Shown here: positions 43,873 to 55,100 of the stretch, piece by piece
Numbering within the stretch: position 1 is the first letter of the stretch
Layout: every line of letters starts with the position of its first letter
DNA from: Corynebacterium sp. ES2730-CONJ
Lineage (GTDB): Bacteria; Actinomycetota; Actinomycetes; Mycobacteriales; Mycobacteriaceae
Assembly: GCF_024834055.1 (NCBI RefSeq)
Contig: NZ_JANUXZ010000002.1
Span: forward strand, 1-64,000
Length of the DNA: 64,000 bases
Reading direction: 5' to 3'
Notes under the pieces: generated by a model
What the model was told of the DNA's origin: nothing
Databases searched by the model: none
Seen by the model: the letters and a program-made list of their open reading frames with translations, nothing else
Translations under genes and position numbers: made by a program

Positions 43873-44757
43873 ATGACCTCCACTACTCTCACCGATCATA
43901 ACCTCGACCATCGCGTTAGCGATCGCCTCCTGGTGCTCAGCCCAGGTATAGATATACTCCTTCGTGCCGATTGCGCCGTCCAATGTGGCCTTGACACCTC
44001 CAGGGCTGGGATCTTTGATATTACCGAGTTAAGACCGGGAGATCTCATCGCTTTCTTACGTTCTCTGGACCGCCCCCATCACATAAGCGTGATCCACGCT
44101 GGTTTGATCAAACTCGGGCTGAAATCGAGCACTGCCTCGATGATTCTCGAAGATCTAACCTACCACGGAGTTTTAGTCGATCCCGTATGGCCCACTGTTT
44201 GTCTTGTCGGTCCGGGAAGTCACGGTTTCACCATCGCTTCTGTACTCAAACAAGCGGGTGCTCGCGTTATTGAGGCTGAGGATCACCGCTTTCCTGAGCT
44301 TCTTCTCGACTCCGTGGATCGAACCACCCCCTTAATCGTTGCAGGACACTATCAGAGGGGCTCTCATTATGCCAAGGACATTTATAGTTTTCAGACCATC
44401 ATTCCCATTGAGTTCCTTGGCGGCAGTGCTATAATTGGGCCGCTAAGAATAGATGGTCACGGCCCGTGCCCCGTATGCGGGGATCTCTATGCCACTGAGA
44501 AGGACCCCCATTGGGGCTTCCTCCTTGATCAACGCCACACTCCAGGCCGGAACGATCCGATTGTAGAATATAGCGTTGCTGCGCGCTTAGCGGCACTACT
44601 CGCCCCAGCATATCCATCACCTGGGATCAAGAATGATCTCCTGAGACCGGGCTTAAAAATAGCGCTCAACCCTTACCGTGGCGCAGAGGATATTGAGGTT
44701 GTCGGTCCCCATCGCTCATGCCCCTACTGCTGGGAGCACGCAGGTGAGCGACCATGA
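43873..44757 (+). CDS. TOMM cyclodehydratase / E1-like family protein, orphan
   Basis: A 294-residue protein (Rv3196-like by synteny). The middle shows IIGPLRIDGHGPCPVCGDL then DPHW, the pattern of E1-like leader-binding proteins of thiazole/oxazole-modified peptide clusters. Cys pairs C199/C202 and C283/C286 probably bind one zinc. The segment TVCLVGPGSHGFTIASVLK looks like a nucleotide-binding start, but ATP motifs are incomplete. No precursor peptide, YcaO or dehydrogenase gene is nearby, so the role is probably not RiPP synthesis. No clear ribosome binding site is present. Confidence 0.6.
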   Translation: MTSTTLTDHNLDHRVSDRLLVLSPGIDILLRADCAVQCGLDTSRAGIFDITELRPGDLIAFLRSLDRPHHISVIHAGLIKLGLKSSTASMILEDLTYHGVLVDPVWPTVCLVGPGSHGFTIASVLKQAGARVIEAEDHRFPELLLDSVDRTTPLIVAGHYQRGSHYAKDIYSFQTIIPIEFLGGSAIIGPLRIDGHGPCPVCGDLYATEKDPHWGFLLDQRHTPGRNDPIVEYSVAARLAALLAPAYPSPGIKNDLLRPGLKIALNPYRGAEDIEVVGPHRSCPYCWEHAGERP

Positions 44758-44758
44758 T

Positions 44759-46807
44759 TTACTGGGCCAATAATTCCAAGAGATCCGCACCAAATTTCTC
44801 GACTGTCACCGGGCCAATCCCAGCAATAGCCAAAAGCTGCTCGTCGGTGGTAGGTCGACGCTCCGCCAAGGCTAATAGCACCGCATCAGAGAAAATGGTG
44901 TAGGCGGGGCGCCCCGCTAGCTTTGCCTGCTCTAAGCGCCAACTCCGCAATGTGTGGATGAGCTGATGATCAGCCTCAGAGGGACAGTCCTGACAGTGGC
45001 CTAGAATTTTATCATCAGGATCATTTAACGGCACGCCACAAATCTGGCACCTGTGCGCACCTCGCTTAGTTTTTTTCGCAGTCAACGTCGCTGGCTCCGC
45101 TACTATGCCATCAAGGAAACGGGTGCGCTTGCGACTTTTACGTCCACCCTCCTGACGTGCATACGACCACGTGTGCACCAGGTGTTCCCTCGCCCGCGTA
45201 ATACCAACATAGAAGAGACGACGCTCCTCCTCGATCGCTTCCTCTCCCGCTTTCAGAGCGTGACTAATGGGGATAGAACCATCATTAAGTCCCACCAAAA
45301 AGACTGCGTCCCACTCCAGCCCCTTAGCGGCGTGAAGCGAGGCCAGAGTCACTCCCCGCATAGAAGGCGGATGTTTGGCATCGGCTCGCTGTTTGAGCTG
45401 GCCCAAAAGGCCAACCAAATCTAAGTCGGGAGTGGCCTGTCCTAGTTCTTGGGTCAACTCCACCAAGGCACGCAAAGACTCCCACCGTTCACGAGCTTGC
45501 ACACCCTGAGGCTCCTGAGTACTAAAGCCCACACCGCTTAAGATAGCAGTCACTAGATGGTGAATCTCGGGCCCACGGTGCTGATCGGGAAGATCCTCAC
45601 GCTGTGCCGCGCGTACAAGTTGATTGATCGCTTGAATAATCTCAGGCCGCTTGAAGAACTCCTCCCCACCACGTACTTGGTAGACAATGCCAGCCTCAGC
45701 CAGTGCCTGTTCAAAGGCGACAGATTGGGCGTTTATACGATACAAAATGGCGATCTCGGCGGGATCTACCCCCTGTGTTAGGAGATCTTTAATAGCGGCA
45801 GCAACACCACGGGCCTCTTCTGGCTCACTGTCGTAGGGTCGGAAAACCGGTTCAGGTCCCCGCGGTCGCATACCCTCCAATTTCAGGCGCGTGCCCGCAA
45901 CACGCCCTGAAGCTTGGGCGATCACCCGGTTAGCAAGAGTGGTGATCTGCGGGGTAGAACGATAATCTCGTTGTAGTTTCACGATGGTGGCATGAGCATA
46001 AGTACGGGAAAAATCCAATAGAAAATTCGGGGTTGCTCCCGTGAATGAATAAATTGTTTGGTTGGCATCGCCAACGACCGTGAGATCATCTCGATCCCCT
46101 AGCCATGCGTTGAGCACTCGCTGCTGCAGAGGAGTGACATCCTGATACTCATCGACCACGAAACTACGATATTGGCTGCGGAATTCCTCGGCGATGCCAC
46201 GAGAATTCTCTAGAGCCCCAGCTACATGAACAAGAAGATCATCGAAATCTAGTTCCACGCCCTCTGGCGATATTTTGGACTCCTCATAGAGCTGATAGCA
46301 CTGCGCTATCTTCTCTGCAGGGTATGGGAGTCTGCGATCGCCCACCCGTGCCGCATAGCTTTCCGGTGGGATAAGGCTGGCTTTCGCCCACTCAATTTCT
46401 CCTAAGAGATCACGAATATTTTCTTTTGAAGACTCGATACCAAGGCGGCGCGCTGCTCGGCTAACCTTGGGAAATTTATTATCCAGTATCGCCCAGCGCA
46501 GGTCTCCAGCTACCTGAGGCCAAAAATACCGTAATTGACGCAACGCCGCTGCGTGGAAGGTGCGGGCGTGCACGCCACCAATACCCATCAGTTTCAGTCG
46601 GTGTGACATTTCCCCAGCTGCCCGCTTGGTAAAAGTGACCGCCATGACCCGCTGCGGACTGACAAAGCCCGCATCGATCATATGAGCTATGCGGTAGGTG
46701 ATAGTGCGTGTTTTTCCGGTGCCGGCACCAGCGAGAATAGCCACGGGACCACGCGGTGCGGTAGCAGCAACTCGCTGATCAGAATCGAGGTCTTCGAGAT
46801 TAATCAT
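44759..46807 (-). CDS. uvrD2: DNA helicase UvrD2 with HRDC domain
   Basis: A 682-residue SF1A 3'-5' helicase. Walker A AGAGTGKT (26-33), VDEYQD as Walker B, GDANQTIYSFTGA (motif III) and VGITRAREHLVHT (motif VI) are visible. A four-Cys cluster (CQICG...CQDC) leads to a C-terminal HRDC domain (last 70 residues), the mark of mycobacterial UvrD2. It acts in DNA repair and is essential in mycobacteria. It overlaps nudC by 8 bp. Confidence 0.93.
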   Translation of the reverse strand: MINLEDLDSDQRVAATAPRGPVAILAGAGTGKTRTITYRIAHMIDAGFVSPQRVMAVTFTKRAAGEMSHRLKLMGIGGVHARTFHAAALRQLRYFWPQVAGDLRWAILDNKFPKVSRAARRLGIESSKENIRDLLGEIEWAKASLIPPESYAARVGDRRLPYPAEKIAQCYQLYEESKISPEGVELDFDDLLVHVAGALENSRGIAEEFRSQYRSFVVDEYQDVTPLQQRVLNAWLGDRDDLTVVGDANQTIYSFTGATPNFLLDFSRTYAHATIVKLQRDYRSTPQITTLANRVIAQASGRVAGTRLKLEGMRPRGPEPVFRPYDSEPEEARGVAAAIKDLLTQGVDPAEIAILYRINAQSVAFEQALAEAGIVYQVRGGEEFFKRPEIIQAINQLVRAAQREDLPDQHRGPEIHHLVTAILSGVGFSTQEPQGVQARERWESLRALVELTQELGQATPDLDLVGLLGQLKQRADAKHPPSMRGVTLASLHAAKGLEWDAVFLVGLNDGSIPISHALKAGEEAIEEERRLFYVGITRAREHLVHTWSYARQEGGRKSRKRTRFLDGIVAEPATLTAKKTKRGAHRCQICGVPLNDPDDKILGHCQDCPSEADHQLIHTLRSWRLEQAKLAGRPAYTIFSDAVLLALAERRPTTDEQLLAIAGIGPVTVEKFGADLLELLAQ

Positions 46808-47564
46808 ATTTATTCACCCATTGCTCAATCATCGTCCACGCCACCGTTCCAGGTGCTGGAAGATTCACCGTCTGCCGTCGCACATCCTCCCGAGACAACC
46901 ATTGAATATCCAATAATTCGCCGTCGGATGGCCACCGCGGTTCTCTATCATCGGTATACGCTTCAAAGCCCAGCATAAGAGATCCGCTAAACGGCCAAGC
47001 CTGGCTCATAATATAGTTCGGATGACAAGCAAGGCGCCCAGTCTCTTCGCGAATTTCTCGCAGCACGGCGTCCTCAGCACTTTCTCCCACCTCAATATAG
47101 CCAGCAATCAAAGAATAGTAGTGCGGGCGTAGCGCATTGAGCCCCACCAGGATCTTCTCTTCACCCATAAGCTCCAGGCGGCAGATGATTGCTGGGTCGA
47201 TGCGCGGGAAAATTTCTAGTACGTTACCCGCGACATTTCCACGAGGTCTAGCAATATGTCCGTGGTAGTCCAGGGCTTCGCCGGTGCGCGGGTGGAAACG
47301 GAAATTCTCACGCTGCTGTAGTACCCCTAATGCCCGAAGAGCTTGGGGCTGAAAGCACCGCGCCCAGACCAGATATTCTGGTAGCGAATACTCCTCCCGT
47401 GCGACCCGCTTGACCGCTATGGCCTCGAAAAAGAAAGCTCCCTCGTAGAGGTGAAGGTCAGGGTGGGGGCAGGGTTCGATACAACCTGCGGTATCAACGA
47501 GTGTGCAGCCATGCTCGTCGAATAGAAAGAGTGGAGTGCTGCTAACGATTTTTAAGGTCCTCAC
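46800..47564 (-). CDS. nudC: NAD+ diphosphatase NudC (Nudix)
   Basis: A 254-residue Nudix hydrolase that splits NADH and can remove NAD caps from RNA. The Nudix box GYIEVGESAEDAVLREIREETG is complete, and SQAWPFSGSLMLGFEA matches the NudC-specific tail. The Cys zinc ribbon of E. coli NudC is absent, as in some actinobacterial forms. The start is uncertain: I used GTG at 47564 for minimal overlap (23 bp) with the channel gene; ATGs at 47582 and 47630 are in frame. Confidence 0.85.
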   Translation of the reverse strand: MRTLKIVSSTPLFLFDEHGCTLVDTAGCIEPCPHPDLHLYEGAFFFEAIAVKRVAREEYSLPEYLVWARCFQPQALRALGVLQQRENFRFHPRTGEALDYHGHIARPRGNVAGNVLEIFPRIDPAIICRLELMGEEKILVGLNALRPHYYSLIAGYIEVGESAEDAVLREIREETGRLACHPNYIMSQAWPFSGSLMLGFEAYTDDREPRWPSDGELLDIQWLSREDVRRQTVNLPAPGTVAWTMIEQWVNKYD

Positions 47565-48618
47565 TAAATACGCGACGTACATACAGTAGCCGGTCACCAG
47601 GTTCCACGGTCTCAGCCTCGAGGGAGTCAAGACGATATAACTCCCCCGAACGAACTACTCCGAGGACTATATCAGCGAGGTGTCGAGGATTCGCCCCTAC
47701 CTCGTCCTCGGCTACGGGCCGCTCGGCTACGGAGAAACCTTCGTCGGGTGAGAGCAAATCTTCCATCATCTCCACCACTGACGGGGTTACAGTAGCTAGC
47801 CCCAACATGCGGCCCGCCGTCTCCGAGGAGATAACTACAGAATCGGCACCCGATTGCTCCAGAAGGTGTTGATTTTCACTCTCTCGCACACTAGCCACGA
47901 TCCAGGCAGAAGGGGCCAACTCGCGCACCGAAAGCGTCACCAACACCGCAGTATCATCTGTGGAGGGGGCAACTACAATGGCTTTAGCTTTATTCGCTCC
48001 CGCTAATTTGAGGACTTCGGAGCGGGTAGCTGACCCGTTGACGGTGACAAGGCCTTTGTTTTCGGCTGCCTCGAGGACTGACCTATCAGTGTCAATCACC
48101 ACAATTTCGCGGGGGTTTACACCATCGGCGAGCAGTGCTGAGACCGCCGAATGTCCCTTGGTGCCATAGCCAATCACAATGGTGTGGTTGCGCAATTTTT
48201 TCCTCCAACGTTGAATTTGCCAGGCCTTACGGGATTCTTCGGTCAACACCGATAAGGTGGTACCAACTAAGAGCACCACGAAGGCGACGCGTAACGGCGT
48301 GACAATGAAGATATTAATCAACCGTGCAAATTGCGTCACTGGCGTTATATCGCCGTAACCGGTCGTCGAAAGCGAGACGGCTGCGTAGTAGAGAGCATCG
48401 ACAAAGGTCAGCTCCTCGGAATACCCATCACGGTCCAAATAGGCCAGCAACGTGACCACGATTATAAGGATGAGGGCGATAGAAAATCGTCTGGCGATGA
48501 GTTGAACGGGGCTAACCAGCGTGTTTTTAGGTATACGAATGACGTTGAGCAGAGCGTGCTCAGGCACATCCGCAAGTTGCGGATCAGTTCGGAATCTATC
48601 CGGCAAATGGGATGCCAT
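47542..48618 (-). CDS. potassium channel with RCK (TrkA-N/C) domains
   Basis: A 358-residue two-helix K+ channel. Helices lie near 43-60 and 95-118, with selectivity filter TTGYGD (85-90). A cytoplasmic TrkA-N domain (VIGYGTKGHSAVSALL, about 133-148) and TrkA-C-like part follow. It resembles Rv3200c. It sits between adnB and nudC, a conserved order. Confidence 0.92.
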   Translation of the reverse strand: MASHLPDRFRTDPQLADVPEHALLNVIRIPKNTLVSPVQLIARRFSIALILIIVVTLLAYLDRDGYSEELTFVDALYYAAVSLSTTGYGDITPVTQFARLINIFIVTPLRVAFVVLLVGTTLSVLTEESRKAWQIQRWRKKLRNHTIVIGYGTKGHSAVSALLADGVNPREIVVIDTDRSVLEAAENKGLVTVNGSATRSEVLKLAGANKAKAIVVAPSTDDTAVLVTLSVRELAPSAWIVASVRESENQHLLEQSGADSVVISSETAGRMLGLATVTPSVVEMMEDLLSPDEGFSVAERPVAEDEVGANPRHLADIVLGVVRSGELYRLDSLEAETVEPGDRLLYVRRVFSEDLKNR

Positions 48619-48697
48619 CCCGCTACCTCTCCCTCATCGATGATATTTACACCTCGATTAGTCTACTAGACTCAGCAGTCACACCGACTGCTCCCCC

Positions 48698-51600
48698 TCA
48701 GCCTTTTTCGCGATCTGCCTGACCCGTGGCATTCGCGATCATTGCGGCGATCTCGTGATCCGAGGGTAACTGCTCGAAAGTAATCATGGTTCCAGAGGAA
48801 ATATAGTAAAACCCGGCGCGCACCTGCTCGAGTGGTAGATCCTTTAGCCGTGCCCACGCTAAACGATAAACTGCTAATTGCAGTCGTGTACTGCGCAACT
48901 TTTGTGCGGTCGGAGGGTGCCCAGTTTTCCAGTCCACAACCATATAGCTGCCGTCGTTTTCGCGAAAAATGGCGTCCATGCGGCCGCGGATGACTATTCC
49001 ATCGATACTCACTTCAAAGGGTTGTTCAACGAAATCGGGGCTACGGTCTGACCATTCAGAAGCCAAAAAGGCTTTTTTGAGCTCCGCTAAGGACTCATCG
49101 GGTATATGCTCATCAACGCCCGGCAATTGATCCTCATCGAGCAAACTGGTGGCGCCGAATCTGTTTTCCAACCAGGAGTGGAACGCGGTTCCCCGCTTGG
49201 CGTAGGTATTGGGCTTAAACGGTATCGGTCGACGCTGCCGCTTCGCGAATTGCTCAGGGTTTTCACTAAGGGCGACTATATCGGTGGCAGTAAGCTGATC
49301 TGATAGAGCTACCTCGACCTCAGTGGTGCTTTGGCGCTCATATTCTCGGATAAGCGCTTGGACATCGCGTTCCCATTGCTCGAAGATCTCGTAGTCCGCG
49401 GAATAGGCAGGAACCTTCTCCATAGCCGCGAGTACCAGCTGGGCTGCCTCTTCTTTAACTGGAGTGGTGATTGCCGACGGGAAAAAGCTAGGTTGGTGCT
49501 CAATGTTCTCTGGTTGCGCATCGGTATCATTCCCATCAGCCTGCCGCCCCTGCCACCAGTGAATGATATAGTCTGGGTGTTTCTTGGCTAGCTGAGCGAG
49601 ATGCTCGTAGGGGTCAATGATGGCCTTGCGGCTCGGGTTATGCGAGGCTGTGATGATCAAATATTGTTCACTTCGCGTGAGGGCAACGTAAAAGAGACGA
49701 GTATTCTCCTCTTCGGCCCCTTCCTTGAATTCCTGAATATGTCCCTTAAGAGCAGTCTCCAACTGTTTACGATCCTCCACCTCCGTGAGATCTAATACGG
49801 GTGAACCTGATTGCTCTGTCTCTTCTTGGGCGTCGCCGCGCAATGTGGAGGGCACCTGCGCTGGATCAGTCAACCAGGTACGTACTCTGGCGCTATAGGT
49901 ATTAGCATCGGCGTGGAGGACGCTGACATACCGCCATTCCAAACCTTTGGCCTTGTGGACGGTGAGGATTTGCACCCGATCCGTACGAACCGTGACCTCC
50001 CCGGGACTAAGCCCGTTATCGTGTTCCCTAGCAAGATCCAAGTAATCCAAGAATTTCGATAGGCTAGCGCCAGGTATCTGTGCATAGCGCGCCACCTCCT
50101 CATGGAAGCGCTCAAGATGAACTACTCCGCTAGCCCCGTCAGCGCGGGGATTCTCTCGCGCTAGAACCTCAGTACGTAATCCTAATTCGCTTTCGATCTG
50201 GGCGAACAGATCCGGTAGCGGTTGACTAAGAATATTGCGGCGCAAGCGTCTTAAAATGGCGGCGAGTCTTTTTAAACGTCGTAACCCCAGGGGACTAAAA
50301 CCTTCGGCTTCTCCCAGGTCTGCAATAGCATCCGCAAGCCCGACAATTTCCTCTGGGTTTTCTTTCACCGCTGACGCGATTTGGGTGCGTAGTGCTCTCT
50401 CAGCCGCCGATATAGTGGGATCATCATCCACAGCTGGCTCAGGGCGATTCGCTGGGTGCTCGTCTCCGTGCATTCGACCTTTGAGGTTGCGAGCTCGCTG
50501 GGCAAGTACCTCAATATCAGCTACTGATAGACCCATCATGGGCGAGCTGAGTATCCGCATAGCAGCCTGGGAATCGAGAGGACGAATCAATATGGTAGCC
50601 ACAGCAATAAGATCAGCGACCTCCGGAATATCGACTAGTCCAGCGGATCCAAGTATCTCCACTGGAACTCCCCGCTTTTTGAGTTCATGAGAAATGAGAT
50701 CCATATGCTTGCGTTTGCGCACGAGGACGGCCGCTGTAAAAGGAGAATCTCCACGATTGTGATAGAAATCGGCGAATTTCTCGGCTACTGCCGCACACTC
50801 CGCTTCAGGGCTGGGGTAATAGCCTAGTTCCACCACCCCCTCATCAGCGTGCGGGAGTGAGACTAGTGGCTCTACGGAGCGATTCTTTTTCCTAATCGGA
50901 CCTAAAACGCTCTCACTGATTTCGTTGGCGCACTCAAGAATGCGCGGTGGGTTGCGGAAGCTCATGGTCAGTTGGGCTTTGGGGGCCACCTGGTTGCCAC
51001 TATGCGCGAAGTCCGTTACAAAACGTTCCAGATTAGCTGCGGTAGCACCACGCCACCCATAAATGGACTGCATGGGGTCTCCCACAGCCGTCACAGCTTG
51101 GCCGGCAAAGAGCTCAGATAACAAGACACGTTGAGCGTGGGAGGTGTCTTGGTACTCATCGAGCAAAACGATATCAAAGCGCTTGGCGAGGGAATCAGAT
51201 ACGCGCGGATTTTCGGTGGCTAGTCTGGCGGCAAGCGACATTTGCTCCCCGAAAGTCATGAGGTTACGCTCGGCCAATAGATCCTTGAGCTGCTGCGCCA
51301 GAGGAAGATACTGCATCCTCAGGATCTGTGCGTCGCGAAATTTGACCATATCCCCATTGAGGGCATCTCTTTGACGTGGCCCCTTTGGTAATTCCTCAAA
51401 AAGGTTAATAAATGGCTGACTTTCCTCAATGATCTGGTTAGCGCTGACCATATGGTTATCTAATTCGCTGACCAGATCCAGAAGAGTTTGAACAGCGGTT
51501 GCTGTTTTTCCACCACTCATCAGCTCACCGTCGTAGGCTTCCACCACGGCGTAGGCGAGTTCGAATAATTCGGCCTGAGTAATCATTCTGCTCCCGGGCT

Positions 51601-52030
51601 CCACGGGAAGTAGGAGCCCAAACTCCCTGATGAGGGATCCAGCGAATGCGTCGTAGGTCGATACTGTGGGGGCGATAACAGAGAGATTTTCAGCGAGGCG
51701 CCCCTTGGGATCTAGGGTTTCTAGGTGGGGAAGGTGAGCTAGTTGTCCCAGCCTTGTGCGAATCCGCTGTGATAATTGTTGCGCTGCTTTTCGGGTGAAC
51801 GTCAATCCGAGCACCCGGGAAGGATCAATAACACCTTGGGCGGCTAACCACACCACACGGGCTGCCATTGTTTCAGTTTTTCCAGCCCCAGCTCCGGCCA
51901 CGACGAGGAGGGGTTCACGGTTTGCAGAAATCACCGCAGCCTGTTGTGAGGTAGGCGGATGGGCCTGCCCTAATAGCTGCGACAGCTCGTACGGGTCTAG
52001 GCGAATATCGGTGCTTCGATTGTCACTCAT
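48698..52030 (-). CDS. adnB: helicase-nuclease AdnB subunit
   Basis: A 1110-residue UvrD-like motor with a C-terminal RecB-type nuclease. Walker A is GAGAGKT (46-52), Walker B LLDEYQD, motif III GDPMQSIYGWRGA and motif VI VALTRSEQYL. The nuclease has D1033 and K1035 (VDWKTG). In mycobacteria AdnAB resects DNA double-strand breaks, with AdnB as the main motor. All key residues are intact. It lies 71 bp after adnA. Confidence 0.92.
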   Translation of the reverse strand: MSDNRSTDIRLDPYELSQLLGQAHPPTSQQAAVISANREPLLVVAGAGAGKTETMAARVVWLAAQGVIDPSRVLGLTFTRKAAQQLSQRIRTRLGQLAHLPHLETLDPKGRLAENLSVIAPTVSTYDAFAGSLIREFGLLLPVEPGSRMITQAELFELAYAVVEAYDGELMSGGKTATAVQTLLDLVSELDNHMVSANQIIEESQPFINLFEELPKGPRQRDALNGDMVKFRDAQILRMQYLPLAQQLKDLLAERNLMTFGEQMSLAARLATENPRVSDSLAKRFDIVLLDEYQDTSHAQRVLLSELFAGQAVTAVGDPMQSIYGWRGATAANLERFVTDFAHSGNQVAPKAQLTMSFRNPPRILECANEISESVLGPIRKKNRSVEPLVSLPHADEGVVELGYYPSPEAECAAVAEKFADFYHNRGDSPFTAAVLVRKRKHMDLISHELKKRGVPVEILGSAGLVDIPEVADLIAVATILIRPLDSQAAMRILSSPMMGLSVADIEVLAQRARNLKGRMHGDEHPANRPEPAVDDDPTISAAERALRTQIASAVKENPEEIVGLADAIADLGEAEGFSPLGLRRLKRLAAILRRLRRNILSQPLPDLFAQIESELGLRTEVLARENPRADGASGVVHLERFHEEVARYAQIPGASLSKFLDYLDLAREHDNGLSPGEVTVRTDRVQILTVHKAKGLEWRYVSVLHADANTYSARVRTWLTDPAQVPSTLRGDAQEETEQSGSPVLDLTEVEDRKQLETALKGHIQEFKEGAEEENTRLFYVALTRSEQYLIITASHNPSRKAIIDPYEHLAQLAKKHPDYIIHWWQGRQADGNDTDAQPENIEHQPSFFPSAITTPVKEEAAQLVLAAMEKVPAYSADYEIFEQWERDVQALIREYERQSTTEVEVALSDQLTATDIVALSENPEQFAKRQRRPIPFKPNTYAKRGTAFHSWLENRFGATSLLDEDQLPGVDEHIPDESLAELKKAFLASEWSDRSPDFVEQPFEVSIDGIVIRGRMDAIFRENDGSYMVVDWKTGHPPTAQKLRSTRLQLAVYRLAWARLKDLPLEQVRAGFYYISSGTMITFEQLPSDHEIAAMIANATGQADREKG

Positions 52031-52101
52031 CGTCTTTGTTCTACTTGCCTGTTCTCTGGTGCGGGTATTGAAAAAAATATGTCATCGTGGAAGCTACGTC
52101 C

Positions 52102-55100
52102 TCATAGCTGCATACCCGTGGGGGTGGTGGTCAAGTTACCGGTACTGTGGGCAGGGCAAATATTTCTAAGTACGCACGTATCGCACCTCTGAGAGACTCG
52201 CGCCTCCAGGTAGGGTCCGCGCAACTTGTCCATCAGTGGTGGGAGTTGATCTGCAAATTCTTGTAAATCGGCCTCTTGTTTTGGCACTTGACTGCGAAAT
52301 TTGGTGCCCCGTGCACCATATAACTCTACGTAGATGAGGCTCGCACCTTCAATATCCATCCCAGCGCCATTTATGACGCGCCCATTTTCTATCTCCCCCT
52401 TGTTCAATGCTAATTGGTAGGCACATAACTGCGGGTTCTTATCTGCATCGGACGTCGAGGGGAGGTTGGATCCAGTCTTGAAATCGTAGATGTGATAGGC
52501 CCCGTCGGTGGTCTTTTTTAAGCGGTCGATACGACCTCTTAGGCGAACTCCGGGAAGAACCTCCACGTTCACGGGGATTTCCGCGTATATATCTGCGGCA
52601 TCATGGCTATTCGTCTCGATCCACGCAGCGGTATGGTCGAGTGTTTCCTGCCACTGTTGGATATGTGTCTCCTCTTGCCACTTTGCGCTATCGCTGATCT
52701 GGGGATAAGCAGCGCGCAGCAGTTCTTGGGCTCGATCTTTATCCATCCCACGAGCTAAAGCTTCGGCATAAGCGTGCACAAGGATACCTTTGAGCAGTGC
52801 CGGGGAGGTTTCCGAGTCCACGACTAAAGGACCTAGCATTGTCAGCAATGGGCAGTGTAAAGCTCTATCGATTTTAGAAGGTGACAGCGCAGTCACCGTT
52901 AGTTCTTTATCGCTACTTATCCCACCACTTCCCCACCACGAAAACGGGTGCGCATCGGCTATGCCAGCGTGGGCCATTCGAGCTAAGTGACGCGCCGCCT
53001 GTTCTTTAAAAAAAGCTGGGCGATGAGGATCGATCAGCACTCTGCGCAGTTCGGCCACCACCGTTGGGATCGATAGCAGCGTGGTGCGCCCCATCTCCTC
53101 TAAATTCTCGGCACTGGCGGTGGAATCTGCTACCGCTGGTTGGTAACTCTGGTCCGGTTTCGCTGGCGGTTGAGAATCTGGCGTGGACTGCTCCTCGAGC
53201 ATATCGAGATAGGGCACGAGGAAGCGGGATATTTCCATGACCTCGTCAGCCTCGGGGGCGTCAACGGCGGCGATTACTACCTTTTGGCGTGCACGTGAGG
53301 TTGCCATATCAAAAAGGCGCTGTTCCTCGTGGATGCGTTCTTTGATCCGCGAGATAGGAACGCCCGGTTCAATGCCGTCGTCGATGAGATCAACGAGCTC
53401 TTCTTGGCCGAATATCCCGCCGGTGACTCCCGTGTTGGGCCAGCTCCCCTCCTGAACTCCGGCGATGATCGTCGTGTCCCACTCGCGGCCTGTGGTGGCG
53501 TGGGCAGTGAGCACTGTTACGGCATCGGGTGCGCTCAGGCGTCTATCACGTACCCCGGTAGGAAGCTCCTGTTGGGCTATATGCGCGATAAAGGAATCTA
53601 TTCCTGCGTGCGGACGACGTTCAGCAAAGTCGCCAGCATAATCGAAGAGCGTCATGACCGCATCGAGACTGCGATCGGCTTGAGATCCAGGCGCACCGCC
53701 GCGAAGACTGACAGCCAGAAGGTGGCGCCCTAATCCAGTTGCTTCCCAAATATTCCACAGCACCTCTTCTACTGAACCAGGGCGCCGTGCCTGCTCGAGG
53801 ATGCTACGGATGTGGCTGAGTATCTCCCATTCACGGGGTGCGAGAACGGTTGTGACGACCTCTTCGAAATCAGCATTTTTTTGGGCGGCATCAGCGCGCA
53901 GCAAATCCGCTAATACCTCCATAGCTCTCCGCTGCGGAGTAGAATTATCAAAACTGCTTTCTACAGCGCGCGTATAGCGCAATTCAGCTAGCCGGAGGCC
54001 GCGCAAGAGGCGTCGTAAAGTTGCTGGATCGGCACCACCAATTGGTCCGATGAGTAAGTCCTCTAGTTCTTCCAGGCTCACACCATCGCGTGCGGCACGC
54101 ACGGTGAGCAGAAGCGCTGAAACTAGCGGCTGTTCTCCGAGAACGAGAGCACCTGCATCTGTGTGCACCGGCACCCCAGCCGCTATGAGAGCACGTCTGA
54201 TGGGATCGACCTCGGCGGAATTGCGCACAATCACGGCTATCTCTTGATTGGGGATTTGGTGGATTAGATTCTCACGCCGCACCACATCGGCTACCACATG
54301 ACGCAGTTCCTCCATTGACGCTACGACGTTCATCTCGATTCGCCCCTGGCGGTAGTCATCACTGAAGGATTCTCGCGCTAACCTCACTCGATGTGTATCA
54401 GTGAGCTTTAGATGATTCTCAGCAGGGAACTCTCTGAGAAAATCTGGCCGTGCACCGCGGAAACGGAAAACCGATTGATGCGGATCACCTGCGATAACAG
54501 CGAACGAGGCGCGCGTGGTAAGCCTGTGAATAAATTCTGTAGATTTGGGATCAAGGTGTTGCGTGTCATCAACAAATACGGCATCAAATCCCAGGCTTTC
54601 CACATCGTATTCCAAAACCCTACTCACCAGTTCCGAGGCGGATAATTGATGTGTGTTACCCAAGGACATGACCTGTTCATATTCGCGCAGAAATTCCCCT
54701 GCGGCCACCCACATGGGCTGTTGGTATCTGCTGCCCAATGAGATGAGGTCACCGGGAGATAGACCGCGTTCAGCAGCGCGTAGCAGGAAATCACGAAGAC
54801 CTCGAGCAAAACCGACCATGCCAATTGCCTCACGGATATCATCTGGCCATCGGATGCCGCCGTCACGAGCTCGTTCGCCGTCAAGCAATTCTCGAATCAC
54901 TGCGTCATGTTCGGCACCGCTGATGAGTCTTAAATGCTCATCCATATGATCTCGCACGATGGCGAAGGCCCATGAGTGGACCGACCGAACGATACTCGAA
55001 GAACTAGTAAAACTGTGCCCTCTTAGGCGTGCGGTCAAACCAACACGCAATCTCGCTGCGGCTTCTTTGCTTGCCGCTATGACCATCATGGAATCAGGGT

